Source: Corynespora cassiicola
Taxonomy: Eukaryota; Ascomycota; Dothideomycetes; Pleosporales; Corynesporascaceae
Direction of reading: 5' to 3'
NCBI GenBank assembly: GCA_022059125.1
Contig: JAEUWY010000020.1
Location: forward strand, 2,046,001 to 2,110,000
Length of the DNA stretch: 64,000 nt
Shown: positions 33,901 through 44,872 of the stretch, piece by piece
Layout of the letters: the number at the start of each line of letters is the position of its first letter
How positions within the stretch are numbered: the first letter of the stretch is position 1
Translations under genes and position numbers: made by a program
The notes under the pieces: model-generated
What the model was told of the DNA's origin: nothing
The model's input: only the letters and a program-made list of their open reading frames with translations
The model's database searches: none

Positions 33901-34260
33901 ACTAGATTTGTCAGTTTTTGGTTTTTATTAAGCCCGGCAAGTATCGGCCTCGGCGTAAAGGTAACAGTAGCTTGAGAACGATCACCCGGAATTGGTCACG
34001 GGTAGATATCCAAACTGAATTGAACGACGGGGAAACACACAAGGGCACGTGCTAGCGGGATGAGTAGATGGACGTCCGAAGATGACAACTACAGAATAGC
34101 CGGTAGAGAACCGAGGCAGGGCGATTGACGTCGCGTCCATGCAGTGTGGCTAGCCGGCATGCATGGCTTGATGATCCAATATGGAAGGGCGTGCACTTGC
34201 CTTTTGCTTGCGTCTTTTACACGATTCGCACGCTTGTGCGGTGCGCTGTCTCTGCTCTGC
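30988..34260 (-). CDS. Zn2Cys6 transcription factor with GC-AG intron in zinc cluster
   Basis: Supported exons: one ending at 34201 (open back to a stop at 34261-34263), 33866-33901, 33354-33816 and 30988-33026. Joining them gives ACESCKRRKQK / CNGLCPCNTCEK / RKFTCIYAE, a perfect C-x2-C-x6-C-x5-C-x2-C-x6-C cluster spread over three exons. The first intron (33902-34200, 299 bp) uses a GCAAGT donor. The third (33027-33353, 327 bp) joins PTGRL to LYVGDAATLSFLQL. The fungal-specific domain follows (NTHGFLQIFDRDKFFEEL; NLWRSLFVADRLLSCSLGRP), then a Pro/Gln-rich, acidic tail. About 845 residues are accounted for. The start codon is unresolved; an ATG at 34352 plus a 41-nt intron is one possibility. 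It likely binds CGG-type sites and may control the sugar transporter next to it. Confidence 0.82.
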
Positions 34261-35026
34261 TCAATGGCTCGACATTAGAACGCGTTTCAAAACACGTGCA
34301 GAATTTTCGCATTCGGGGCGGACGTGCCTGGTGGAACTTTGGGCCGAGTCATTCCGGCTGGCTGCTCGCAGCGACGCACGAGCAGACACGCGTAGAGCTA
34401 AGGGTGGGCGTGGTGAAGCTGGTGGTCGTTCTCTTCCGATGTCCTGTCGGATGCTCCCGATGCCAGGAGCAAGGATGGGTTGTCGGATGAGGGATTGAGC
34501 AGACGGAAGAGAAGGGAAGGCATCAGCACATGCGGAGGGGTTGCGACCGCGTTGGCGACGGGCCTCGATGGGCGAATGGCGGTCGAGGCAGACAATACCA
34601 TCGACCCAGTGGTTGGTGGTCCCCTCAGGGTGGACGCGCAGGAAGGCTGGTGCAAGTCCGTGCACGTGCCGCCATCGGCTAGTCGCATTTCCACCCCTCA
34701 CTTCCGCCGTCTTGACGACAGCATGTCGACTCCCGATCATCCCAACGAGCTATCCACCGAGCAAGCCCAGCCCTACTGTGGTGCTCCGCCCGCGCAGGCC
34801 CCGTCCCATGCAGGGTGGCGATCAGCCCTCGCTCCACCTAGCTTCACCGCGACCGCCTTGACATGCGGCTAGTGTCCCTGCCCGCGGAAGGGCCATAACG
34901 GCCTTCCGCTCCTCAATATGTCTCCGTGATCCCCTCTTCAGGTCCCGTTTCCAAGTACCTCTCTACCACTGTTCTCTCGTGCTCCTGTATCGTAGACCTT
35001 GGCCCGGGCCAGGCACCTCCATCAGC
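34261..35026. other. Divergent promoter region
   Basis: Between the Zn2Cys6 regulator (leftward) and the CoA-transferase (rightward). It probably contains the missing first coding exon of the regulator. Overlapping short frames here have no motif. Confidence 0.5.
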
Positions 35027-36816
35027 ATGACTCCTTACCTAGGGACCACCAATGGCCACGCCAATGGCACCACGGCTGATATCAACACCCTGCTCCAGGG
35101 CACACGCAAAGCCCTCGAGCACCTCCTGGTCAAGGCGGATGGCCAGCTCCCCCAGGAGGCTCTCCCACACATTGCCAGCATCAACTTCTCGACCGCCAAC
35201 ACTGGAAGCCCCTACTTCCCCAGCCCCCTCAAGCAGACCGAGGCTATCTCTGCACTCAAGGCTGTTGAAGCTGGCGTAGCTGCTGCCATCGCTGACCTTG
35301 CCAACGAGAATAAAAGCCGGAAAATCAACGTCGACCTCGAAAGGGCGTCTGCATTCCTATTCTCGACTTATCTTGCTACCGTTGGTGGTATGGATAAGGC
35401 CCACCCCAAAGTGAAGAAGCTCCTCAAAGGTGAGTTGAGATGTCTGATGCAGTACACAAATGGGTAGTAGATGTTGATAACACTATAGACACCGACCTTC
35501 TGCAAGCACAGTCGATCCAGTACCGAAGACTGTCTGCCAATCTGTATGAGACCAAGAATCCCGGAGAGTACTTCCATCTGCACGGATCTCTCGAAGCCAC
35601 CAAGGCTCTGAACATGATTGGATTGGAGGGCCACAGGCCAGATCTAACTGAATACCATGAGTGTATCAAGATCATCGAGGATCGCGTAAAGCAATTCACC
35701 GCAGCCGAACTGGAAGAGATGAACGCAAAGATTAAGCAGGCTGGTGTGACATGTCTCAAATGGGAAGAGTTTCAGGCGACAGACCATGGCCAGGAGATGC
35801 TCAAACAGCCGCCATGGAAATTGGAGACACTAGAGACTGAATCGCCGCCATCGCCGTTCCCTTTCGCACCGTCGAAAACGCCAAAACCACAAGTCCTGTC
35901 TGGAATCCGCGTTCTTGAACTATGCCGCATTATTGCTGGTCCTGCCATGGGGCGTGGGCTAGCTGAGTATGGCGCAGAAGTCATCAAGGTTACAGCCCCT
36001 ATGTTATCCGATGTACCATTCTTCCAAGTAGACGGCAATCTAGGAAAACACGCGACTGACCTGAACCTGCGGGACCCACAAGACCGGACAACCTTCGAGG
36101 AGCTGCTGCAGTCGGCCGACGTAATTCTGGATGGCTATCGGCCCGGAAGTTTAACACGCCTCGGTTATGGCCCCCGGCAAATCATCGAATTGACTAAAAA
36201 CCGCGGCCGTGGCATTGTATATGTGGCCGAGAACTGCTTTGGACACATCGGATCCTGGGCCTATAGGCCGGGTTGGCAACAAATCGCAGACTGTGTCACG
36301 GGCGTAGCGTGGGCACAGGGGCAGTCCATGGGCTTGAATGAGCCTGTAGTGCCACCTTTCCCCATGAGTGACTATGGCACCGGCTGCATGGGGACCATAG
36401 CTGCGCTTGTCGGATTGTACAGAAGAGCCAAGTTTGGTGGAAGCTACCACGGCACCACATCCCTAGTTCAGTACGATATTTACCTACTTCAGCTCGGTCT
36501 ATACAATAAAGACATGATGGCAAAGCTAAGGGAGGAGCACGACAACGAATTCTTCGAATTGAGACATCACGATTCAGTCGATGAGGTCGGCAAGAGGGCA
36601 TTGCGGACTATGAGGAGAACACATCCTGAGCTGTTCGAAGAGCGACATATGCAGGAATGCTTCAGCAAAGGATTCGACGCAAATGTTCGGACCGTGCGGC
36701 CCGTAGTGGATGTGGAGGGTACTTGGAACGGGTTCCTAAGGAGTTCCAGGCCCAATGGGTTTGATAAGCCGACATGGCAGGATTGGGAAGTCGACGACGA
36801 CATGCTAAAGACGTGA
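35027..36816 (+). CDS. Class III (CaiB/BaiF) CoA-transferase
   Basis: Exons 35027-35429 and 35489-36816, with a 59-bp intron in phase 1, give 576 residues. The core family segment begins at about 270: VLSGIRVLELCRIIAGPAMG, then YGAEVIKV, DVILDGYRPGSLTRLG, and PMSDYGTGCMG, where D429 sits at the place of the catalytic aspartate of formyl-CoA transferase. The 260-residue N-terminal region is an additional half seen in long fungal members. Class III enzymes move CoA between carboxylic acids or racemise methyl-branched acyl-CoAs; the substrate here is unknown. The gene is divergent from the Zn2Cys6 regulator, so a shared control region of about 0.8 kb is possible. Confidence 0.88.
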
Positions 36817-37506
36817 TGAGGGGTAACGGGTACGGTTCGAGTGACGGCCTTATTTCCTGTTTTACGAGCGTCCGTCTTGTTTGTTTGGCATAGCAGATCA
36901 TAGCGACTATCAATATCCATATTCATCTCATCCTTCACATATCCGCGGCATCCTGTCAGCTTTTTTTTCCCACTGGCACCTCTTCGTTTCGGATGTTGAT
37001 CTTACAAGAGTATTTCCTCCAGTTGTTTTTCCGCTCATCACCTCATTGTTCAAGTCGCAGCCCCACAATTCTTTTCTTCCCCACTTGCCCTTATCATACG
37101 ACCGAACAGTGCAGCTTCCGATAGCTTTTAGGTTCTCGATCACCCTCGGTCACACCTCTCTAATGAGTCAGTTTCCCCATCGAGTAAGTCCACGCTTCTC
37201 TCGAACCGAGAGATGACTACTGCCCGGTTCTTTCGCACACCGTCGGCAGATGCGCAAGGATGTCGATGGCTGCAGAAATTTATGGGGCTTCCCGCTCGGA
37301 GGCGTCTAGTTTGTCCGGAGAACGAATCCGCTCTCGGAATCAGCACTCGGAATAACGACGGGAGAAGATTTCCAATATGAAGCCTCTAAGATTTTTTTTT
37401 AAAGAAAAATAAAGAATTGTATTGATCATTTCAATCAGGATATTAAGAATTATAGAAAAGAATAGAGACTAGCCCCTCACTCGACTCCAATTACCAATCA
37501 ACTATT
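36817..37506. other. Convergent 3' region
   Basis: 690 bp between the CoA-transferase and the C2H2 gene, both ending here. AT-rich near 37,380-37,500. No gene seen. Confidence 0.55.
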
Positions 37507-38399
37507 TCATTGCTCATCATCGTTGGACTCATGTACCTTACGGATGTGCGCCATTAGTTTGTCATATCGTCGGAAGGGGTTTTTCTTGTATCGGTTGCGG
37601 TCACACCGAGGATAGTGGCAGTAGTGCTCTGGCTTCGGTCTCAAGTGACGCGTCTTGTGGTGGCGTTTCAAGTCCTGGTGACGATTGAATGTCACGCCGT
37701 GACATTGTGGACGGTTACAATAATACCTATCACCTCCTCTTTCGTGGTTTGTCGCAATGTAGCCAATTATATTCGATGGGGATTCGAAAGAATCTGCTGG
37801 GGTCAATCGCAGCCGCAGCCCGACTGGCTCGGTTCCATCATTCTCCTGGTCTCGCCCAAAAGGCCCTGACTTCCTGATAGCAGACGGTTGAAGTCGATGA
37901 CTGGCCTGCAACGATCCGTCCTGGAAGGTAGTGAAATCCAAACTATTGGGTGAATACACGCAGCTTGCGCCGTATGAGCTCTCAAGTCTCGGATCGACGG
38001 GCCCGTACCTGGATTTTGGTCAAGTCTAGATCCCGACGCATTTATGGAATTTTACCCTTGGTCTGCGTCTCCTTGGATGCTCAATGTGGTCGGGCTTGGA
38101 GCAAGAACCCGATTTGCTCGTCGCTCTGGACTTCTGCACTCGCATGCACGAGGAGATTGGACTACATGGGAACCGTCAGGTTTTTCTTTTTCAAGAAAAA
38201 TAATGTTTGGCCATTTTTAGGCTATAAACTTACAGGAATGTCCTATGTTACTCTCTTGAAATGTTTGTTGGTGATAATGCTCGGGAGCTACAAAGGGTGC
38301 AGGTGGAAGCAGACTCAGCAAGCTATTCGTGTCGCGATTGAATGACTGTAGCTCGTCTTTTTTAACATCTGTTGGTTGAAAGTTCATTTTAGAATTCAT
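37507..38399 (-). CDS. Two-finger C2H2 zinc-finger protein
   Basis: Exons 38234-38399, 38056-38161 and 37507-38008 (introns of 72 and 47 bp) give 257 residues from the ATG at 38399. Both joins keep frame and remove stops that otherwise leave the third exon without any ATG. The N-terminal 180 residues are low-complexity (LLSLLPPAPF, SPERR). The C-terminus holds two C2H2 fingers: finger 1 uses C188 and C193 with H-x-3/4-H in LKRHHKTRH, and finger 2 is HYCHYPRCDR...LMAHIRKVH, followed by the acidic end SNDDEQ. The spacing is that of short fungal C2H2 proteins with a degenerate finger pair, probably nucleic-acid binding. It borders a gene-poor AT-rich block. Confidence 0.8.
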
Positions 38400-41344
38400 C
38401 TCTTTCGATCCGTGTCTCTGAGAATATAACTCAATGGTAGGGAGAAACGAATACTTTATATGGGCAAGGTTGAAACCTGGATTCCCACGCGAAGTACCCT
38501 GCTCAACGCATCTTAGCGAATGTTGGAGTCAACTTGGATTAGGCACATGTGATTATTCCCACTGTTACGAATGCATGCTCGCCCACTTCAATGGGATTAA
38601 AACAGGCAAGCCGCAGAAGATTATGCATCGCCGTTGATGTGGCCGAATATAGGTCTGATTGACTGAACCAAGCTTAGCAGAGAAGTACCAGGGGCACAAC
38701 CTGCATCAATTGTGGTAAGAGAGCTGTATTAAGAGTTACTGGCAAGTTTTAGTGGCTGAATCCGTTTTTACTATCGGACAAGATCCTGCTGTTCTACTCG
38801 CCCTGATATGCGCTTTTAGACACTACTCAGGGCAAGGGTTACGACAGAATCTTACATTGTAGTTTCAGAACCTTGAAAATGAAGGTTACATGTGCAGTCA
38901 GGTGTCTGGTACGCAGGATTACGGATCTGAGGGGGGCGGAAACTGGTGAGGTATAGTGCGGGCCGCCGGGGCCGTAAGGCAAAGACGCCACGTACAAGGA
39001 TCAGGCATACAGGCTACAGCCAAAGTTGAGGCTCAAAGGTTAACATTTCAGATGGAATGTTTTTATTTATTAATTTAGTGGCGCTCTTGGAGTGTATGTG
39101 TGTTCTTTGGTGTGCTTCTAATGCAATTTTTGATCTTGAATCCGCCAATTAAAGTTGTTGAAAAATGAGCCAATAATGCAGATAGACTACGTGAGGCTCA
39201 AACACGGCACCAAATTGGGTGCGGTAGAAACGCCACGGAGAATTGCGGACAAGTAACTGTACAACGGTGCGTAGGATGGTGGTTTGCGACGAACCCCGTC
39301 TGATTTCATCCACGCCAGAGCTTACATTCGGTTCATTACATGTGTGAAGTAGTCTTAAGATGAATCGCAAGTTCAACCGACTAGTCTGAGAGAAGGATTA
39401 ATTGTTGAGCTAGGTTGTAAGCTGCATAAGGGGTCGTAGTGAGATGAACGCTTTGGACAGGATTCTCGCGGTGGAGATTAGTATTGATGAGCAGGTTTAA
39501 CCGGTACGATCAGCCATTCTACACGAAAAAGTGCAGCGAAAATGGCTTGTACGTTACACGACAGCTCTTACTGGGCTGTTTTCTGCGTCAATGGCCTCCT
39601 GCATATGCAAGCCCTAGCCTTGCAACGTGAGCGGAGATATGAGCATCCAAGCCACTGCGCTCGACTTCAACGTCAGTGTTGAAGGTTTTGAAAGAGCCTG
39701 AGATCCGAAAACTGTAGTAATTTTTTTCTCCCTAAATTTTACATCAATCTGCTGCTGTAAATAAGAATAAGCTGTAAAAAGGCTAGTGTGAAAAGTTTCA
39801 GACCCCTACTAAGTGTATTATACTGCGATGGTCTTTTTCGGCTTCCCTTAAAAGCATTCCTTAGAAATATCGATTAATAGCAATTTTGTAAAGTTAATTA
39901 ATGGTGCATTTAGACGCAAAATCGTAATTGAGGCATTTTTCAATATTCAGGCAGTTGTCAGAATACATATCGTACAAGCACAAATCCTTGAGGGCAATTT
40001 TCTGAGTTTCAACTACAGACTCACTGTCTGTTAAAGGATCGATCTCACAGCTCCTGTGCCCTGAGAAAGCACTAGGCTAGCACTCGGCTAAGAGCATCCC
40101 TTATCGAACGACTCCAACGAATGTGCACAGACCTTCCGGTGCTGAACCAAGCATTCCGGTGAGCAGATGACCCTAGAGGGGCGGAGCTCCGTGTTTCTTT
40201 GTGCCCCATCATCAGCTATATGCATGTTGGTTTATGTGTCTGATGTATGGCGAAAGCATATCGTTGTCCAGCAGCTTCCCCAGGGTGGACACCAAAATCC
40301 TGTGCTCTTTCTCCCTAGCCTGCCCACCGGTGCCCTCTCTAAAGCATCTTCAAAGAAACTCATCCCATAGATAAAGCACTAGGGTAAACAAGAAGATCGA
40401 ACCGGTTTCATACTAGTGTAAACTATTTTACATATCGACAGCAACTTCACCGCACTACACCTTGCAGGGTCAGATTTTAGGAAAGACTTGTTATTGTGCT
40501 CAGTACTCCATATCTTGTTGTGGCCGAGTCAGAGGACCACGATTTTGTTATGAAAATCGAAGAGATAAGAAAATGACGAAACTAACTCACAATTCATAGG
40601 CAGTCAGGCTGAATAGAGCTGGGCCTAGTCGTCAACCCAGGCTCCAGCAATTTCACATCACCAAGGAACGACTGAGCTTCAACGGTCGCCAGTGAAGCGG
40701 TCTAAAATAATGAAATTCACGTTAGACAAATTAGTGAAGCTCGTCTAATTCCTCTTGGTGAGATTCTATCCATAAGATGACCTCTCATGTTCTTTCTCAT
40801 GGTGCTACACGTCTACAACCAAGAACCCATTAGCCTAACTTCCAGTAAACTCATTCCACAATCTATCTCTTCTGTAAAAGTACAGCTCTAGCTCATCGCC
40901 AGTACAGATACGAGGTACCAAACTCTTTATGGAAGCTTTAAACCCACGCCATGTTTTATCTCTTCTCTGCCGTATTTTCCTTCCGTGCCGAGGCCTCAGT
41001 GTCTTTTGTGTACAATGGCATGATAGCAATGCTGTGACTGGCCAAATTGCGTTTGAGGAGGGCTATTGATAAGCCGTAGCGGAGGATGAGAAGCGCAACG
41101 CAGCTTCTGTGGACGAATTGTAAAGGGAGCTGTCGTCCGAGCGGAAGCGATTATGACCAGCACATGGAAAACATGTACGGAAATGACCATTTTTAAATTG
41201 GCATTGGCTACCCACTAACCACGCCAAAACCTATCGAAAGATTGGGGTATACCTTTTGTAAACCGAATTGCTCCATACTCCGGGAAATGCGTCAATTGGC
41301 TAAATTCCAAAAGACAAAGTCGCTGAATGATGCTAGGGAAGCCA
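38400..41344. other. 2.9-kb AT-rich gene-free block
   Basis: No frame above 75 codons, frequent stops on all frames, and long A/T runs (39,050-39,150; 39,720-39,960). This may be decayed repeat sequence, possibly altered by repeat-induced point mutation; no terminal repeats or transposase remnants were recognised. The far right end holds the 3' UTR of RPC11. Confidence 0.55.
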
Positions 41345-42057
41345 TTATTCGCGCCACTCCTTTGCGCACTTGGTGCACTGGATAAAGCGTATTTAGCGCT
41401 ATTCTAAAATATTTGACAGGGTAACTGACCTTGTAGAATGCAGTCATAGGCTCATCAGCACTACGGATCTGTAGCTGATACCAGTAGGCTTGATCGTTGC
41501 GACACTTCTCATTCGGGCATTGCACTGTTTCAATCGTCAGTCTTTGTTCCGGACGGAGAGGTGGTCGGGCCGTCAGTGTTAGGAGAGGCAGGAGTGGGAG
41601 CTGATTCCAGCATCGTGACTCAATTGATCTTCGGGAGATACTTTGGGCCGCGAGCATAACTCGTAGTGGAGGTTCTCCCCCAACTCAGACGACACCGCAG
41701 GGGCAGGCATTGTTCTTACCTAGAGATCGTCAGTCGATTGCAGTAACAACTGGCTCACAAAAAACATACCATTGGTCTTGTCCACGTTGTCCCATGCACC
41801 CTTTCCTCCGAGAATATCATCGGCTTCCTTCTTGGTGAACTTCTTGCGTTCAAACCAAGGCTTGTCGATGACGAGCTGGTAGGGGCAAGTGAGGCACTTG
41901 AAGCGGTTCATTCCGACTTGGTGTTCAGTGGAGGGATCTCCAGGAAGGACCTGGTTGACGCGCAGAATGTTGCTGCAATTTGGGCAAACTGTTGCGACTT
42001 TGTTAGCATATGGGCGCTAGGCACTGCGGGAGCGCGACAAAACTTACAGAGTAACAT
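41345..42057 (-). CDS. rpc11: RNA polymerase III subunit C11
   Basis: Exons 42048-42057 (10 nt), 41770-41988, 41430-41524 and 41345-41377 give 118 residues, close to the 108-110 of yeast and human Rpc11/POLR3K. The N-terminal ribbon has C5-x2-C8 and C35-x2-C38. The C-terminal TFIIS-like ribbon has C79-PNEK-C84 and, from the last 33-nt exon, C109-TK-C112-AKEWRE. The acidic hairpin D100-E101 in RSADEP is the residue pair needed for RNA 3'-end cleavage in the family. The protein supports termination and proofreading in RNA polymerase III. The gap between the second and third exons (41525-41769, 245 bp) contains an internal CTCTAG/GTAAGA junction that could divide it into two back-to-back introns. 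The gene is head-to-head with the ankyrin gene. Confidence 0.93.
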
Positions 42058-42653
42058 GATGCAGGAGGAAGGCGTGGGCCAGAGGTCAGTGACGAGGTAT
42101 TACCGCGCGATCCGAGGTTCGGAGAAGTCGGGTGGCTTGAGAGTCGCGTCCTGGCAAACCGTGGTGCTGCTGGAGAGCTCGCGATGGCAGTCGAGGGTTA
42201 GAGATCGGAGCCTCAAAGTTGCGCCAAAATTATGGCGGGGCCGCGGCCGACCTACCTCAGATTTGGCCTAGCGCGGGGTCAGGGCTGGACCGTGTCACGT
42301 GCACCGGTACAGCCACGGCGACCATGAAGCTCCGAACGACGCGCACTCGTGGCCAGCGTCTCACATTCAAGTCAGGGACTGATTACGCGCCTGATTGCCT
42401 GGCGCGTTTCCGCAGCAGCCGTTGTCCTTTTGTTTCCCCCTTTCTGCTATTTTTGGGAGGAACACCACGCTCAAAACATCGCCATCTGCTTGCTCAGGGA
42501 CCGCCAGGGGACCCCACTTCGTCCACCGTTGCTGTAAACCCACATTTTGCACCGAAGCGGGCCACACGCCGCCTTCTGAACTGGTTCATCCCATCTTGTT
42601 GCGATACACTTCTTGTACCGAAAGCGCCAACCTTCTAGAAGCCTACTCTCAAA
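42058..42653. promoter_or_regulatory. Bidirectional promoter of rpc11 and ankyrin gene
   Basis: 596 bp separate the start codons of two divergent genes. The centre is CT/GC-rich without a clear TATA box, as expected of housekeeping promoters. Frames within it show no motif. Confidence 0.55.
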
Positions 42654-43389
42654 ATGGCTGACGAGCAGGTACTTCACACTAGTTCACATCCATGATGCAC
42701 ATAACATTCTGACTTTACTCTAGGGCGCATCCCCCCGCGAACTGATCCTTGAGGCCTGCCGCCGTAACAATACCTCGCTTCTCGAAGAGGCCATAGCCGA
42801 AGTCGGTTCTGCTGCCGGGAAGGCAGGAAAAGACCCCGTCGAAGCGATCGCGGAGACCCTCAACAAGGCCGCTGACGGCGTCGGCAATGGTTGTCTACAC
42901 ATCGCAGCGACCTATGGAAGCTGTAAGTGGGCTACACGACGTTACTGTTGGCTGTGAAGGATGCGAGCTGGGAAGCTACCCTACGCCGCACCCTTCCAAG
43001 CGGCGGGTACATGTTTCAGGTGGACAAATCTGACAGTTCCCACAGACGACGTCCTCGACGTCCTGCTTGACCAAGAAGGCGTTGAAATCGACAATGTAGA
43101 CCGCATGGAGCAGGACACCCCGCTCCACAAGGCTGTCCGCTACGTAAACTCCTTGGACAAATCCGAGTGGGTGGACGTTGGCCATCCGATCGTCGACATT
43201 CTCATCGACGCAGGCTGCGACCCTAGGATACGGAACAAGGCAAAGCTGAAGCCCGTCGAGTTGGCTGATCCGCGCAACACCGAGCTGAAGAGCATGCTGC
43301 AGAAGGGCGAGTTCGCCATGATGGCAGGCGGGGATGTGGTCGAAGAGGATGATGATGGCCCAACAGGCAGCGCAAGCGACAGCGATTAA
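42654..43389 (+). CDS. Small ankyrin-repeat protein
   Basis: Exons 42654-42668 (15 nt), 42724-42922 and 43046-43389 (introns of 55 and 123 bp) give 185 residues. An ankyrin-type repeat GNGCLHIAATYGSYDVLDVLLDQ is completed by the second splice, and a second one, DTPLHKAVRYVNS...IVDILIDAGCDPRIRNKAKLKPVELA, follows. The last 20 residues are acidic (EEDDDGPTGSASDSD). The size and layout resemble Yar1-like and S. pombe SPAC105.02c-like proteins, some of which chaperone ribosomal proteins; that link is an inference. The N-terminus SPRELILEACRRNNTSLLEEA forms the capping helices. Confidence 0.88.
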
Positions 43390-43739
43390 GATATCATTAG
43401 AGGCGTTAGGCAGCATGGATAGGAGGGCCGTGGCAGCGGCGAATCATCTTCATTTTTGGGTCGGTACTTTGATACCACTGAGCCGAAAATATCTACCGGC
43501 TCCTATAGAAGGAGTTGCTTGAAAACAATAATCAGCCTTTGAGAAAATGGAATTCCCGCTTGACTATTCACCTTGAACTCTCCGCTAGCGCATGGTATAG
43601 CCTGGTTGTGTCACGGCGCTATGCCCCCCGTCTGCTTCTGCTTTCTTCCAGCACGAGCCGATGACGGTCCCCCAGTCCTTAGATATCGTCGTCGTTGTTT
43701 CATTCGTTCCTTCTTTTTGGCATGGATATCGTGATGTGA
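43390..43739. other. Convergent 3' spacer
   Basis: 350 bp between the ankyrin gene and the SF3b5 gene, both ending here. Nothing else seen. Confidence 0.55.
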
Positions 43740-44048
43740 TCAGTCCTTGTTCTGCTAACAATCAGTACGGTGAGGTGCAGGCAAAGAAAAAGACGTGAAG
43801 CGTACCGGGGGAGGCGGGCCAACGGGTTGTATCATTCGCTCCAACATTTGGACGCGGGTCTTCTCGATAGACTGACCAAGACCGATGCTCATGTACTGTA
43901 GCATAGGCGGGTGTCCGACATACGAGGCCAGAGAGTCGCGCTGGACGTTTGATGTGAACTCGAACTTGGTCGTGTCGGCGCTTCCAATACCGATATATCG
44001 CGTTTGGAGGGACTCGAGTTGCTGCTGGGCGCGAAGTTTGTCGGCCAT
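43740..44048 (-). CDS. SF3B5: Splicing factor 3b subunit 5 (SF3b10)
   Basis: Exons 43806-44048 and 43740-43751 (last coding exon 12 nt, intron 54 bp) give 84 residues. The sequence MADKLRAQQQLESLQTRYIG, then DTTKFEF, SNVQRDSLASYVGHPPML and MLERMIQPVGPPPP, is near-universal for SF3b10/SF3B5 (Ysf3 in yeast). It is a small subunit of the U2 snRNP SF3b complex that packs inside the SF3B1 HEAT repeats and supports branch-site recognition. The human protein is 86 residues long, so the reconstruction is full length. The short last exon adds only N-K-D. Confidence 0.95.
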
Positions 44049-44299
44049 TTTTTCTCGTAATAGTTGCGCCGGCTTTGAGAAAGACTGAAGTGTGTGAGGG
44101 TAGGGTGTTGCCTTCAGTGAAAGAAGATGAGCTGCCAGTGCCCTTGAGCGTAGAAAACCGGCTTAGTCAGCAACAGGCGCGGAGGTGAGGCTGGTGCTCC
44201 GACGCGCGTGGAGTCCCGAGTCGATGCCAACAAGACGAAATCGCACGCTCCTCCACATCATCTTCCGCAACTTTAGAAGAAAGCAAAAAACTATTAGAT
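44049..44299. promoter_or_regulatory. Bidirectional promoter of SF3b5 and coiled-coil gene
   Basis: Only 251 bp lie between the start codons of two divergent genes, so they must share their upstream region. Confidence 0.55.
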
Positions 44300-44872
44300 A
44301 TGGCTCAAGAAGATACGCCCATGACGAATGCGCCGCTCACGCCGGGCGAAGACCAAGATCCCGAGCCCACCTCGCCAGCCATCGACTTCTCCCCCGCGAC
44401 GGTCGCATACGACGAGAAGTTTGAGAATGCCCTTATGACGGCGGTGCTATATCCCAAGACCGATGCGTCACTCCCCACGCCACAAGTGAACCCACCCATG
44501 GTCCAACCCACCATGCTCCCTGTACCAGTCAACTCGCCGCTTCGAACGCACACATCACCTATTCCCGGCCTCTTGCTTACCCACAAGAAAGGCTACCACA
44601 CAGGAGGCCCCGGCCCGTCGCCATCGACGGTCAATGAGTTTGCGAAGAAGTTCATCGAGGAACATGGAATCGAGGACGCGGGGCAGCTGGAGCGGATTGT
44701 TGAGGAGAAGATGCAGGAGAAGCTAGAGGAGGTCAAGGAGAGGATGCGGGAGAGAGAGGAGGCATTGAATAAGAACAAAGCGTTGGAGAGGGAGCTAGAA
44801 GACCTCGCTGTCCAAAGAAGTGCAGAGTTGAGGGTCGCGGAGAAAATCAAGGGCGGCAAGAGAGGAGTCTGA
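44300..44872 (+). CDS. Coiled-coil protein of unknown function
   Basis: A single exon of 190 residues. The N-terminal 100 residues are Pro/Thr-rich (TPGEDQDPEPTSPAIDFSPA; a VNPPMVQPTMLPVPVNSP stretch), then a well-marked charged helix (about 108-180: IEEHGIEDAGQLERIVEEKM, EKLEEVKERMREREEALNK) with heptad spacing predicts a coiled coil, ending in KGGKRGV. I do not recognise the family. The head-to-head arrangement with the spliceosomal SF3b5 gene suggests steady expression. It could pair with itself or with another coiled-coil partner. Confidence 0.75.
   Translation: MAQEDTPMTNAPLTPGEDQDPEPTSPAIDFSPATVAYDEKFENALMTAVLYPKTDASLPTPQVNPPMVQPTMLPVPVNSPLRTHTSPIPGLLLTHKKGYHTGGPGPSPSTVNEFAKKFIEEHGIEDAGQLERIVEEKMQEKLEEVKERMREREEALNKNKALERELEDLAVQRSAELRVAEKIKGGKRGV

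Noticed and set aside
36829..36847. GGTTCGAGTGAC, B-box-like tRNA element
   Set aside because: The last bases do not fit the T-loop consensus, and no A box or paired acceptor arms surround it.
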